A stretch of 64,000 nt of DNA, taken from the NCBI RefSeq assembly GCF_963678635.1, contig NC_087069.1:1486948-1550947 (forward strand). Direction: 5' to 3'. The notes beneath the pieces are model-generated. The model was not told the origin of the DNA. It worked only from the letters and a program-made list of their open reading frames with translations, and made no database searches. Positions 10,875 through 20,830 of the stretch are shown in pieces. The number at the start of each line of letters is the position of its first letter. Position 1 is the stretch's first letter. Origin of the DNA: Symsagittifera roscoffensis. Lineage: Eukaryota > Xenacoelomorpha > Acoela > Convolutidae. The position numbers were made by a program, and so were the translations under genes.

Positions 10875-11501
10875 CTAACCATCGAGCAATGCATATACTG
10901 ATGAAGCAAAAATTTTAACATATAAACAGAAGAACAATCCAGTCACGTGACAAAGAAAACAAGGTAAAACATAACAATAACCAGGTCCCTTATAAATAGT
11001 AGACTTCACAGATCCAGCTGCATCATGTAAAATTGCATGAAGTCTGAAAATTTTTGATCCATACAAGAATTTCCGTATACAATTAGACACCCAAAAGGAA
11101 ATTTTTGGTCCATTTCTTTCAAATTTATGTTTGGATCCAACATAAAACAGGTACAAAGAAAGAGGGGATAAAATCAACCAAATTATCATACTCTCTTTTT
11201 CCAACTGAAAGTTCTGATTGTTTTTCCAAATTTTTCCTTTCCTACGATACTCTATAAGATCCATTTTCTTAATATCTGAACGATAACTTAGAAAAACTTT
11301 TCGTCTTCCATAATGCAAAGTCCAGTCAAATTGAGAAATTTGCGACTCTGTATCCAATTCTTGCAATTTTGGTAAATTTTGAGATTCCAAAACTGTTAGT
11401 GAATTTTTCTGGGACTTTTCTTGTAAGACGATATGAAAAAGTCCCAATTTCTTTTGAAGCTTTAAAACAAGATTTCTAGAAAAACCAATGTTCCAACTCA
11501 T
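10875..11501 (-). CDS. Polinton membrane-associated protein
   Basis: Intact 208-codon minus-strand frame from an ATG (11501). The N-terminal half is soluble and charged; the middle has a hydrophobic stretch (IIWLILSPLSLYLFYVG, ~105-121), and the C-terminal part contains RLHAILHDAAGSVKS, GPGYCYVLPCFLCHVTGLFF and a final hydrophobic segment. A gene of this kind is found between the ATPase block and the small upstream genes of related Polintons. The His-Asp pair in AILHDAAG invites comparison with phospholipase A2-like proteins reported in some Polintons, but the Cys framework does not clearly fit, so I leave the function open. Confidence 0.45.
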   Translation of the reverse strand: MSWNIGFSRNLVLKLQKKLGLFHIVLQEKSQKNSLTVLESQNLPKLQELDTESQISQFDWTLHYGRRKVFLSYRSDIKKMDLIEYRRKGKIWKNNQNFQLEKESMIIWLILSPLSLYLFYVGSKHKFERNGPKISFWVSNCIRKFLYGSKIFRLHAILHDAAGSVKSTIYKGPGYCYVLPCFLCHVTGLFFCLYVKIFASSVYALLDG

Positions 11502-11587
11502 ACTGCTCAGCTCAAAGAAACTTTAAACAATGATTCCAGAAGATGAATATTTGAATTACATTTCTATAATAACATCACTCGACATAA

Positions 11588-11836
11588 TTATTGAACATTA
11601 TAGTTCTCAACAAACATAAAATCTCCCAAGACTTGGGCGAGTTCTTTGAATTCATTCAAAGTATAGTTGACATAGGCAACTTGCTTCAAGACTTCGTTCT
11701 CCTTTGCAGTGAAGAGTCGAATCTGAATGTAGGGTGGCTTGTTCATACTGTACTTCTTGATTGTGACACACACCCTTCTCTTCTTGTATGTTGCTACGTC
11801 ATACACCGCATGACAGTTCGCAAGTTCCTGCTCCAT
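11588..11836 (-). CDS. Small Polinton protein, possibly PC4-like
   Basis: Intact 82-codon minus-strand frame from an ATG (11836). After a short acidic N-terminus, the pattern KKRRVCVTIKKYSMNKPPYI, then IRLFTAKENEVLKQ, then VNYTLNEFKELAQVL gives strand-strand-strand-helix with basic residues on the first strand, as in PC4-type single-stranded-DNA-binding proteins. Such a protein would suit protein-primed replication, where displaced single strands need covering. The family call is inference from the pattern. Confidence 0.45.
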   Translation of the reverse strand: MEQELANCHAVYDVATYKKRRVCVTIKKYSMNKPPYIQIRLFTAKENEVLKQVAYVNYTLNEFKELAQVLGDFMFVENYNVQ

Positions 11837-12126
11837 GGTTGAGTCTTTGTCAGAATAGGTTCCAATACAGGAACGAGTCCAAGGTTTTCAGCATCGTTAA
11901 TAACAGTATTCCGTATTGCTGATATCCTTTGCCCTTCTTTTTCACCAAGATAGACTTGCTGAGTTTTTTCGATTTGTCCCGAATCTTTTTTCTATAGCAA
12001 TTGGAAGCAAGGTTCAATGTAAATTTTTCCGTTGTAGGGTTTTTGGGACCTAGAAAATCTCCCAATCCCTTTTTGGTTCTTAGCAAATTCAATATAGTTG
12101 GGAAGGATATCTTTTCGCGAATACAT
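11768..12126 (-). pseudogene. Small conserved Polinton protein with internal stop
   Basis: The minus-strand ATG at 12126 gives MYSRKDILPNYIEFAKNQKG and a short basic region, then one in-frame stop near 12000, after which the same frame continues with RISAIRNTVINDAENLGLVP and a tail to 11768. The 3' part overlaps the start of the PC4-like gene. About 118 codons in all. It is the first gene of the minus-strand set and faces the divergent regulatory region. Function unknown. Confidence 0.4.
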
Positions 12127-12259
12127 TTTTGATTTGAGACTCAGAGCCAACTGATCAACAGTAGATATTTCAAAATAATGATATTTGTAAATTTATAGAA
12201 ATTAGGAAATGTAGATGACTCACTGTACATTCCAAATAAGGTTTTATTACCTTATATGG

Positions 12260-12320
12260 AATAATGAGTAGGTGATGATCCAAATATGGACATTGCGTAG
12301 GTGATGAAAGTACTATATAA
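12260..12320 (+). promoter_or_regulatory. Promoter module with TATA box for the 12.4 kb gene
   Basis: The string attgcgtaggtgatga (~12292-12307), preceded by a second taggtgatga (12270-12279), is followed by TATATAA at 12314-12320, 45 bases upstream of the ATG at 12365. The same attgcgtagg...tga core recurs in the 60-bp repeats before the polymerase (15.6-15.75 kb), suggesting that the two plus-strand genes shared a regulator. Confidence 0.5.
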
Positions 12321-12364
12321 GCAATTCAATATAGATAAGAATCATTTTCAACAAGTAATCGGTG

Positions 12365-12535
12365 ATGGCATCTGCTATGTGTCAAGCATATCCCACTTTT
12401 TATTCTGACTACAATGCAAAATATCTTTCTATCTCTGTCTCAGAAAACTTTTATGAAAAATTTATTGTCACCCAAGACTACTGTGTATCTAACCATTCAT
12501 CATTCTGCCAAGTGGAAATTTGCAAATTTCACTAA
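12365..12535 (+). CDS. Small ORF behind a TATA box (56 aa)
   Basis: ATG-initiated 56-codon ORF 45 bases downstream of a TATA box and in the same direction as the polymerase. The product starts MASAMCQAYPTFYSDYN and contains four cysteines. The reading sense seems to continue after the stop in a second block (12536-12959), so this may be the N-terminal piece of a longer, now broken gene. No family recognised. Confidence 0.35.
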   Translation: MASAMCQAYPTFYSDYNAKYLSISVSENFYEKFIVTQDYCVSNHSSFCQVEICKFH

Positions 12536-12959
12536 GTATTAATAGGATCATCGCTCGGTCAGATTTTGCAAAGATTAGATAAATATCATGTCACTTACCA
12601 AATTGTTGACTGTATATATACTTTATATAAATACAGATTTTATTCCAATATTATTTCATCAGGAGGTGACGTTTTCAATCAATTGAATCGTGCAGTCGAA
12701 CACAACTTGAAATGTAGAATACCGGAAAAATTACCCAGTGTTGCAAAAAAAGGTCTGCTGCGAAAAAAAAAAAAGACATTGTCTCAGTTCTGCTAAGAAG
12801 CTTGCGTCCACTCAGACTCTTGGATCAGTTTTTTTGGAAAGGATTCGAAAAATTCAAAACTCAAAGTATGAGACTGATTTGCAGAAAATTGTTGATTGTC
12901 TCATTGATGGTTATTGTACTGTAAATAGTGAGCGTATCAATTTTTCTATATATAATTGA
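12536..12959 (+). pseudogene. Broken plus-strand Polinton ORF
   Basis: One frame gives GQILQRLDKYHVTYQIVDCI to about 12770. An A-run at 12766-12777 then marks a likely frameshift into the frame containing LASTQTLGSVFLERIRKIQN and ending at 12959. Both halves look protein-like with normal hydrophobic spacing. It is probably a continuation of the small ORF at 12365. Function unknown. Confidence 0.35.
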
Positions 12960-13013
12960 ATATTTGTTAATGAAAATCTTGTCAAAATTGTTTTTATTTA
13001 AATCAAAAATTTT

Positions 13014-13241
13014 TCAGCGATTCAATTTGTAATTTTCAACACGTGTGCAAAATTGACTCAGAGTTTTTTCGCAAGATGCAAATTTTGGTTTGAATTTCTC
13101 AACACGTTTGCAAAAATTTAATAAATTTTTTTTACAAGATGCAAAAACTGTTTTGGTTTTTTCAACAAGTGTGCAAAAATTTTCAAAAATTTTTTGTGTT
13201 AGATGCAATTTTTTTGAGGTTTTTTTGAAAAAAAAATGCAA
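13014..13241 (-). repeat. 63-bp tandem repeat open on the minus strand
   Basis: Three copies of a ~63-bp unit with the core CAACACGTNTGCAAAAATTT and AAGATGCAA, decaying into shorter tgcattTGCAAAAA copies to ~13320. Because the unit is a multiple of three, the minus strand stays open and encodes a 21-residue repeat, consensus SCxKxLxNFCxRVExxKxxFA, three times within 75 codons. The units differ in sequence yet keep the frame, the Cys and the Phe positions. It is either a minisatellite or a small repeat protein. Confidence 0.6.
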
Positions 13242-13321
13242 AAATCTAACTTCCTGTTTTCTTATGCATTTGCAAAAATTTCTTATGCATTTGCAAAAAA
13301 ATTTTATTGTGAAAAACTTGT

Positions 13322-13855
13322 TAAATTAATGCTAAAATTTTTGCTGACTTTGAGTGCTATTCCCTATCTTAATACATTGTTTTTCCAATGTTTTTGATCA
13401 ATATACATGAAAAAAAGAGATTTTTTATGATCAAAATTAAAACAAAGATTTTCATTTACTTTAACTATTAACAGTGCAAGAAAATCCTCTTTCAGTTTTC
13501 TGTAAAATGCGAAAATATTTAATGAATTTTTTCTTAATTAAAGAAGCGTGCTTCTTAATTAAAGAAGCGTGTTAAGAAGCGTGCTAAAAACTTATGAAAA
13601 TTTTTGCCTGGTGCGAAAATTAATGTAAAGTTTTTAACATGTTTGCAAGAAATGGTTTAATTTTTTTGCCATCTTTCTAACAAAATTCTATAAAAGTATT
13701 TACCAGTTGCAAAATTAGTTTCAGTTTTAACAAAGTCTTACCTTTGAAACCTCATAATAAACTTTTCTAAGATCTCTTTGTTCTTTTCTCTTTAAAATAG
13801 AATTACTAGATGCATAGAAATTAAATTACAAAACACAAGACAATTACCAATTTAT
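13322..13855. other. AT-rich spacer with short direct repeat
   Basis: No gene seen. An 18-bp repeat (cttcttaattaaagaagc) is duplicated around 13550-13570, and the phrase attccctatcttaatacat (~13360) reappears near 20.79 and 20.85 kb and inverted near 20.98 kb. Confidence 0.5.
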
Positions 13856-14293
13856 TTACAAATCAAAGAGTTGTCGAGCAGCTGAGTTCTCAAAATTTTG
13901 CAAGTTCTCAATGGAGCGCAAAGCTGGTCTTGCATCCATCACTGGTGGTTCGCTGACTGGAGTTCTTGGCTCAGAGAACCCCTTATCCTCTTCGATGGTA
14001 ATTGGGTTGTCCACAGATCCTTCTTCCCCAGGAAAGAGGAAATCGTCGAATGGTTGAGCCACATATCTAAAGTCAGGAGTTTCGGGGTAGTTCATTCCCA
14101 CATGCTCGGTCCTTTCCTCCATCATTTGCATTTCTCCAAGTTGGTTTTCTGTAGGGGGTACTTGCGTTAAATGATGTTCGTTGAAATCCCTGCGCATCAC
14201 TTCCACCATGTGCCAGACTTGGATTGGGATGTCCATTTGTGCCAGAAAAACTCCACAAACTGTTTCTCGCACTTGGATTTGTACTAAATCAGC
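13856..14293 (-). CDS. Acidic Polinton-region protein, possibly a 3' exon
   Basis: The minus strand is open from ~14293 to a stop at 13856. The first in-frame codon in the open stretch is GTG (14272), not ATG, and immediately upstream is a good splice-acceptor-like sequence (cattttttcag-type, near 14294-14304). I read it as an exon rather than a complete gene. The protein is acidic and Pro/Glu-rich (PPTENQLGEMQMMEERTEH, then EEGSVDNPITIEEDKG), with an N-terminal helical patch (DIPIQVWHMVEVMRRDFN), and lacks known domains. It faces away from the polymerase. Confidence 0.4.
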   Translation of the reverse strand, partial: ADLVQIQVRETVCGVFLAQMDIPIQVWHMVEVMRRDFNEHHLTQVPPTENQLGEMQMMEERTEHVGMNYPETPDFRYVAQPFDDFLFPGEEGSVDNPITIEEDKGFSEPRTPVSEPPVMDARPALRSIENLQNFENSAARQLFDL

Positions 14294-14387
14294 TGAAAAA
14301 TGAGAACATAAGGTTGTTGTTTTGTACTGAGAAGATCATTTTGAGCAATAAGTTGAGCTAACGATACAGAGTAAAAACAAAATTTAC

Positions 14388-14513
14388 AGTTGAGAGGGAG
14401 AAAGTTGACGGTGGTTAAGTTGAAATTAATGTAATTAGAGCTGAGAGAGGAGGTAATTGACGGTAGTTAAATTGAAAATAAAATGATTTTAATTAAGAGA
14501 GAGGGGTACCTTC
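14388..14513. repeat. ~60-bp direct repeat upstream of the acidic gene
   Basis: Two and a part copies of a unit with ttgagagaggnggna-rttgacggtrgttaarttgaaa, followed by a shortened agagagagggg copy. It lies just upstream of the acidic minus-strand gene, next to a CCAAT cluster, and may be part of its promoter. Confidence 0.5.
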
Positions 14514-14534
14514 AACTGGAATGTGTGGGTTTAA

Positions 14535-14709
14535 CCAATCAAAATGAATTTTCCTGATTTGGATTGTAGTCATGTCCAATCAGGTTTTAGTTTCCTTTTA
14601 TGGAACTCTTATAGAAAACTCGTGTCCAATTGGAAACAAAGCTGCATTTTACACAATGTCGTTTCCAATCACAAAAATGTTCATCTTTGTTCAAGTTGTC
14701 GTATCCAAT
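14535..14709. promoter_or_regulatory. Cluster of five CCAAT boxes
   Basis: CCAAT occurs at 14535, 14576, 14626, 14665 and 14705, all in the same orientation at 39-50 base spacing, four of them within the wider phrase gtNtCCAATcag. It lies between the divergent genes at 13.9-14.3 kb (minus) and 14.8 kb (plus), where NF-Y-type sites would be expected. Confidence 0.6.
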
Positions 14710-14797
14710 CAGACAATGATTTACCTTTTAAGGACTTAAATCTTCCAAATAAATAAAAATATACACAAAAGCAATCGCAAAATCAAATGACCAAAAA

Positions 14798-15056
14798 ATG
14801 TTTGCTGTAAAAATAAGAAATATTGCCGATATAAGTAACAGAAGAAGAAAAATTGATATACGTAGCATCTCTGCAGGTCTTCTCATCAAGTTAACTGAAT
14901 TTTTTGTATATAATTGATGAGAAATTGCTGATTTTTGAGCAGATAATCAAGTTCTTTGATTTTGATGTAGATTTGAGACGAGAACTCAAAGATGATGAAT
15001 TTTTCAAAGCAAATCTCTGGAAATCTGATACCAAACCTGATCATGCAAGATTTTGA
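14798..15056 (+). pseudogene. Small plus-strand Polinton ORF with frameshift
   Basis: An ATG at 14798 gives 39 codons (MFAVKIRNIADISNRRRKID) to a TGA at 14915. A +1 shift opens EKLLIFEQIIKFFDFDVDLR and KDDEFFKANLWKSD to a stop at 15056. Both pieces are protein-like. It sits ~90 bases after the CCAAT cluster. No family recognised. Confidence 0.35.
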
Positions 15057-15567
15057 ACTTTAAAAGTCTTTAAAAAAGTGGAGGAATAAAGAACTTTGCT
15101 GGGGAAATTTATTAAATTTGGGAGTAGGATATGGAATAAAAAGAGTCTTTGAAATATTATCGTACGACTTTTTTATTAACTTCGAATTTTCTAAAATAAA
15201 TGAAACTTTCTTTTCTAGTCAAGTGTAAGTCAGCAGTAAGTTTATAGCTTTGATACGCAATATGTGGATCACAAATAAACTCTTTGATTGAGTAAGTTTC
15301 TCTACAGAGACCTTTACTTAGTCAAAGAACTCTATTTCGGACAAAAAAATGTCCAAAAAATTTTAAACAAAACGTCCAAAAAATTGTGAAAAAAGTAAGA
15401 ATCTTTCTCTATTTCATCAATAAGGAAATCACACGGAAAATTTTCTTTTTTCTTGTAGAGTAATTCGAGGAAGTTCTCATGCTTTTTAATTGACATTCTT
15501 CATAAATGATTATTTTGGATTCAAAGTTATGTCTAGAAACTGCTTAGTTCTGATTGGTTGAAAGTTT
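15057..15567. other. Non-coding spacer with one hairpin
   Basis: No gene seen. An imperfect inverted repeat, ctttgattgagtaa against ttacttagtcaaag (about 15283-15325), could fold as a 14-bp hairpin with two mismatches; its role is unknown. Confidence 0.4.
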
Positions 15568-15585
15568 TTCTGGAAAATTCCAGAA
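15568..15585. promoter_or_regulatory. Perfect heat-shock element
   Basis: TTCTGGAAAATTCCAGAA is four alternating nGAAn/nTTCn units in exact register, the textbook HSF-binding arrangement, and an 8-bp perfect palindrome. An inverted CCAAT box (ATTGG, 15553-15557) lies just upstream and CRE repeats begin ten bases downstream. It stands ~360 bases before the polymerase ATG. Confidence 0.75.
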
Positions 15586-15593
15586 CTTTCAAA

Positions 15594-15757
15594 GGAATGA
15601 CGTCATTACCATAAAAGGAACATTGCGGGGGTGGTGACGTCACTTCTGAATATAGAATGACGTCATTACCATAAAAGGAAAATTGCGTAGGCGGTGAGGT
15701 CACTTCTATTCAAAGAATGACGTCATAACCGTAAAAAGATAATTGCGTAGGCGTCAC
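15594..15757 (+). promoter_or_regulatory. Three 60-bp repeats with CRE (TGACGTCA) sites
   Basis: The period is exactly 60 bases (15594, 15654, 15714; the last is partial). Each unit begins AATGACGTCATWACC and continues through a conserved AAAA-rich piece to ATTGCG(TA)GG and a second CRE-like half. Perfect TGACGTCA palindromes occur at 15598, 15635, 15658 and 15718. A TATAAA follows at 15764-15769. This is the upstream control region of the polymerase gene. Confidence 0.75.
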
Positions 15758-15945
15758 TGTTAGTATAAACACGCTTAATTTATTGGGTTAAATCTTTCAT
15801 TTTCTTTGCCAATCAGAAACAGTTAATTGAATTTTACTTCAAATTTCATAGTTCGTTACTTCACGAAAAGTAAGTTTTTTTCATTCAATTGGTACTCTAA
15901 ACTTTTAATTTTTGAACGTTTCTAAAGTCCTAACTTTTTTAGATA

Positions 15946-18900
15946 ATGTCTGCCCTTAATCGAAACGAGAAAGTCAAATGTGAGGACTGTGGTCAGGAAT
16001 ACAGGAGAGCTGATAATGCGAGACATCAAAAAAGATGTGCTAAAGGAGTTGTTTCTTGTCCTGAATGTAAGTATTCCACTTACAATCAACAAGAAATGAG
16101 CTATCATATGGCTAAGAAGCATGCTCAGCCAAGTTCGAAGCAGTCGACGGTTGGTTCTTCTTATGAACAAGAATTCTCAAGTTACTACTCTCTCCAGCAA
16201 CATCGGAGAAACGAACATGGAGCAAAACAACGGAAACCCAGTGATACTGTAGCGGACTTGATTAAGATTGTGGAGGAAGAAGGGGAAGATGGTGAACGAC
16301 TAAAGGAGGAACTTGGAGCTTGTCAACATTTTCTGGTGAAAACGGAGATGGAAAAAGGGAGACATAAGGTATTTAACTTCCAAATGTCCAAATTAGACAT
16401 TAAAATACTCAACGAGAAACTTGAAGAAGCCTTCAACAAGCTCGATTCTGCAGCCAAAATTAACATTGCTCTGGGATTTGTTCTTCGAAATATTGAGACT
16501 GGTGAATATCGATATTTCTACGCCCATGAAAACAATACTCTGTTCGAAAAACCCCACTTACTTTGTACGAAAGAGGATTTGATAACAATCCAAGGAAAAG
16601 TAGAAAAAATTGATATTGTGGAGCAATGTACCCAAGAACGCCAAAACACAAAATGGAGATTCAAGTTAAATACTAACCACAATTTTCGCTGTCTTGCTGA
16701 AAAATATACCCATGGGATGTCCGGACTCTGTCTTACCCGAACCTTTATTACGACATACGCAAGTGAATTGTCTTTTATCTAACAAAGACAAGGAACCTTA
16801 CAAAGATCATTTGTGTCTCTTTCGCGCATTGGCCATGTATATGAACGGACATAATGATCTCGACTCTCACACTTCTAGATACTTTACAGATGTTATATCA
16901 AAATCTGGTCATGATCCTAAAATTTTTCCTGTAGTTTCTGTAGAAGACTTACCTGTTGTCGAGGAAATTGTGCAAAGAAAGATTTTTATATACGATTTCA
17001 ATATCCAAAAAGGAGAATATGTAGGAGAACTAGCTCGACGAATTATCGGAAGATTCGATAAAACAGTTAAGCTACTGAGATTTAACAATCATATCATTCA
17101 TACAAATGATATTGATTCTTTCTTCAAGTGTTTCCGGTGTCCTAGTTGTGACAGCTTTTTTAATAAATCCGACAATTATAACAAACATCTTCTGAGATGC
17201 AAGGACCGAGTGAAACGTATTTAACCAAAGTTTGTCTATGAGCTTCGCAAAACCTTGTTTCAAAAGCTAAAAGGATTCAGTCTTCCAATTTCTGAAGACA
17301 ACAAGCTTTTCAATAATCTAGCATTTTTCGACTTTGAGTCGATTTGTGTTCCTACAGAGCAATTAAAAGAGACGCAAACTACTACCTGGATTGGAAAACA
17401 TGTCCCCATTTCAGTCTCTTAATCATCGAATCTGATTGATGGACTCATCTTTTTGTACAACAAGGATCCACAAAACTTGATAATTGACTTTGTATCCAAC
17501 CTCCAGCTGTTGGCTGAACAAAGTAAGCTAGAAATGAGAAAAAAAGTTCAAGATATTGAAAGAAAGAAAAAGATCCTTGATCAGCTGAACGAACGTGATA
17601 AAAACTTTTCAAGTAATAAATTTGAGTACGAAGACGAAAGCATTGAAGATTCGGAAGAAGCAGATATGTCAACACAATTTTTGTGAATTCAGAAAAATCA
17701 ACTCATTGATTTGAAACAACATCTGGAGAGATATGTAAATACCTTACCTGTTTTTGGATTTAACAGCGGTAGATATGATTTTAATTTGATCAAGTCCTAC
17801 CTAATCTCTTTTTTGATTCGCGATAAAGAACAAGAAACATCCGTCATCAAAAAAGCAAATGACTTTATATCTTTCAAGTTTGGTGATGTACAATTTCTCG
17901 ACATAATGAAATTTCTGGGAGGTCAACTACTCTGGACTCCTTTCTCAAAGCCTATAAAGCTAGCGAAACGAAAGGATTCTTTCCCTATGAGTGGTTTGAT
18001 AACCCAGACAAATTTAACTTTCTTGAATTGCCACCGTATGAAGCCTTTTTCAGTAAACTTAGAAACAACAATCCTCTAGACAAAGACTTCATTGGTTATG
18101 AGAAGCTTAGAAAATGTGGGTTTGACGAACAACAGGCACTGAAAAAGCTTCAAATCAAGACTGTTCCTTCATCTGGTTTGGATAATTACACTTACTTACA
18201 AGAGACTTGGAAGAAAATTGGAATGACAGTGTTCAAAGACTTTTTGAAGTGGTAGAACAACAAAGATGTAGTTCCAACCCTGGAGGCAATGCAAAAAACG
18301 ATTCAGTTTCATCATAACAAGGGGATAGATATGTTAAAACTTGGATGCACACTTCCAAATCTAGCAAACATATGTCTACACAAATCTACAAATTACAAGT
18401 TTTATGCATTTTGCGATAGTGATAAAGACTTGTATGAAAAAATTAGGGAGGACATGACTGGGGGACCTTCCATTGTTTTCACTAAAAAAGCTGTAGTTGA
18501 TGAAACATACATCAGAAATTCATCAAATGTTTGTAAATCAATCGTTGGAATTGATGCAAGCCAGCTTTACCCTTTCTTAATGTGTCAAGATATGTCAACA
18601 GGACAGTACACGAGATAGGAGTTTGACACTGAAATGCAGAAATTCAAGGCTAGACATAATCGAACTCGCAACTTTGAAAGTATGGTTATGTCTTTCTATC
18701 AAGAATCAAGACCAGAATGTAAAAAAATTGAAGGCTTTTTTACACCTGGAAAACAGAAAAAAATCGACTGTTTTTTTTTAATGTTGATGGTTACTGCGAT
18801 CACTGTAAAACAGTATTCGAAGCAATGGGATGTTACTACCGCTTCTGTTCCTGTCAAGAAGCGCGTCCCTCCTTAATAGAACAGGATATTGAGCGAGGAA

Positions 18901-20281
18901 TCAAGAAGAGAGAGATGGATGATATGCGACGAGAATACATTAAAGAGAAATGGTACAAAGTGGAAGAAATGTGGGAGTGTGACTGGTGGGAAAATTTCAA
19001 AACCGATGACAAGATCAAAAATCACGTCAGAAAGCTTTCCCTATAAACGACCTGTTTTTACAGACTCCCTTCTACCAAAAATAAAAGATGGATCTCTTTT
19101 TGGGTACGTTCAGTGCGATTTAGTTGTTCCAGATGAGCTAAAAAAAAAATTTGCCAACTTTCCTCCAATTTTCAAAAATACTGAGGTCGGAAGAGATGAT
19201 ATTAGAGATTACATGAAAAACTATGCAATCGAGAACGAACTGTTAAAGCATCCTCAGAGAATTCTGATATCTAGTTTCAAGCTATAAAATGGAACAGTTA
19301 TTACTCCTCTATTCAATTTTTATATGGAACTTGGATTGCAGTGCACCAAAATTTACCGATTTGTTCAATATTCTCCTCGGAAGTGTTTCAATAACTTCGT
19401 TCAATCAGTGGTTGATGCGAGAAGAGAAGGAGATGAAAACCCTTTGACAGGAGTTGTCGCAGAAACGATGAAACTTTTGGGTAATTCCTCGTATGGATAT
19501 CAAATCATGGATAGATCGAGACATACAATCACAAAATATCTCAACGATAAAAAAACTCATAAGGCAATCAATGAACTACTGTTTAAGAGACTTAACACAA
19601 TTGAGAAGGACTTATATGAGGTGGAGTTATTGAAGTCAACCATTGAACACCGAGAACCCATCATTGTTAGTTTTTTCATTCTTCAGTATGCAAAACTGAG
19701 AATGTAGGAGCTCTACTATAACTTCTTTGACAAATTCAGTGATGTAAACAAATTTGAAGAGTTAGAGATGGACACAGACTCGCTTTACTTAGCTCTTGCT
19801 GAAGAAAATTTATACGACTGTATCAAACCAGATAAGAAAGCTGCTTGGGAAAAAATGAGGGAAAATGACTGCAGAGACTCCTTCAAGGCGGATGCAAAAT
19901 CTGATTTCTTCCCTCGAACGTGTTGCAGTACGCATAAAAAGTATGATAAACGGGAGCCGGGACTTTTTAAAGAAGAATTCAGATGTACAGAAATTCTATG
20001 TTTGTGTAGCAAGACATATTGCTGCTATGACAACAAGTCCGTTCAAATTTAGCAATAAAGGATTAAACAAGCGAGTTCTCGAAAATTCTGGAGATGGACC
20101 CATGTCAAAGTACAGGAGAATGCTCGATGAAGCAATCAACTTAACATCTACAAATAGAGGGTTCAGTACTATAAATCATATGGTGGCAACTTATGAACAG
20201 ACAAGGAAGGGACTAAGCTATTTTTATCCAAAAAGACAAGTACAAGATGATGGAATTCATACAAAACCATTAAACTTATAA
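15946..20281 (+). pseudogene. polB: Polinton protein-primed DNA polymerase B
   Basis: The ATG at 15946 follows the HSE/CRE/TATA region. Domains in order: N-terminal zinc fingers (CEDCGQEYRRADNARHQKRC, then CPECKYSTYNQQEMSYHM), a mid-region finger (CPSCDSFFNKSDNYNKHLLR, ~17150), exonuclease motif I FFDFES (~17330) and motif II NSGRYD (~17763), polymerase motif A IDASQLYPF (~18550), an inserted Cys/Trp-rich block ending in VEEMWECDWWENFK (~18965), motif B KLLGNSSYG (~19470), motif C DTDSLY (~19770), and a C-terminal YFYPKRQVQDDGIH. The full gene is ~1,445 codons. Stops lie at 17222, ~17420, 17684, 18253, 18616, 19285 and 19705; frameshifts near 16685, 17935, 18775, 19045 and 20035. It copied the element from a terminal protein primer; here it is dead. 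Confidence 0.9.
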
Positions 20282-20830
20282 GAACTGATCTGGTGTAGTA
20301 AAAAAATTCATGATGTCGTGTTATATTGGTTTTATGATATTGGAATGTAAAATGTTGAAGTAAACTGGTTATACAATGCAGTGATTTATATACTTTTTTG
20401 TAATTGAATTTTTTTTCTCAAAAAATTTGATTTTTTTTCGAGGTCTCTGTAGGTTTCAGCATTGTTTCACATAGATAGAAGGTAAGATTATCTAATAAAT
20501 TAGATCAAATAATATCTAACTTTATTGTGTTTTGAAGTTTTTTCGAAAATTGTTTCATAAAAGTTCCAAGTTTTTACCCAAAAACTCTTACGATTGACTT
20601 ACCATGTACCAATATACTGATTAAAAGTCCTTCATTACACAACCAACACGTAATTAACCTTTGATATTTACAAATTAGTTAACGCGCGCCAACATTTTTG
20701 CGAAAAACTAGACAAAAACCAAAAAGTTACGTTTTTCTTACCATTATCTTACCATCACACAAACCATAAAACCTTACCATCGATATTCCCTATCTTAATA
20801 TATTGTAGACTCTATACCCAATCATAATAC
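20282..20830. other. AT-rich spacer after the polymerase
   Basis: No gene. It contains the phrase attccctatcttaata near 20785. The missing right Polinton terminus would be expected here, but no match to the left side was found. Confidence 0.5.

Larger units (their letters stand above)
6336..20281. mobile_element. Degenerate Polinton/Maverick element, left-truncated
   Basis: The hallmark set is present: protein-primed type-B DNA polymerase, retrovirus-like integrase, FtsK/HerA-type packaging ATPase, capsid-region genes and small conserved accessory genes. Structural and packaging genes run on the minus strand (6.3-12.1 kb) and the polymerase on the plus strand (15.9-20.3 kb), with a regulatory stretch between. 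Nearly every long gene has stops and frameshifts, so the copy is dead. The left end is cut inside the capsid gene and no terminal inverted repeat was found on either side. The protease and the rest of the capsid gene are missing here but occur as fragments at 27-31 kb. Confidence 0.9.

Noticed and set aside
13014-13320. CRISPR-like array
   Set aside because: Repeats are contiguous without spacers, diverged, and the DNA is eukaryotic.
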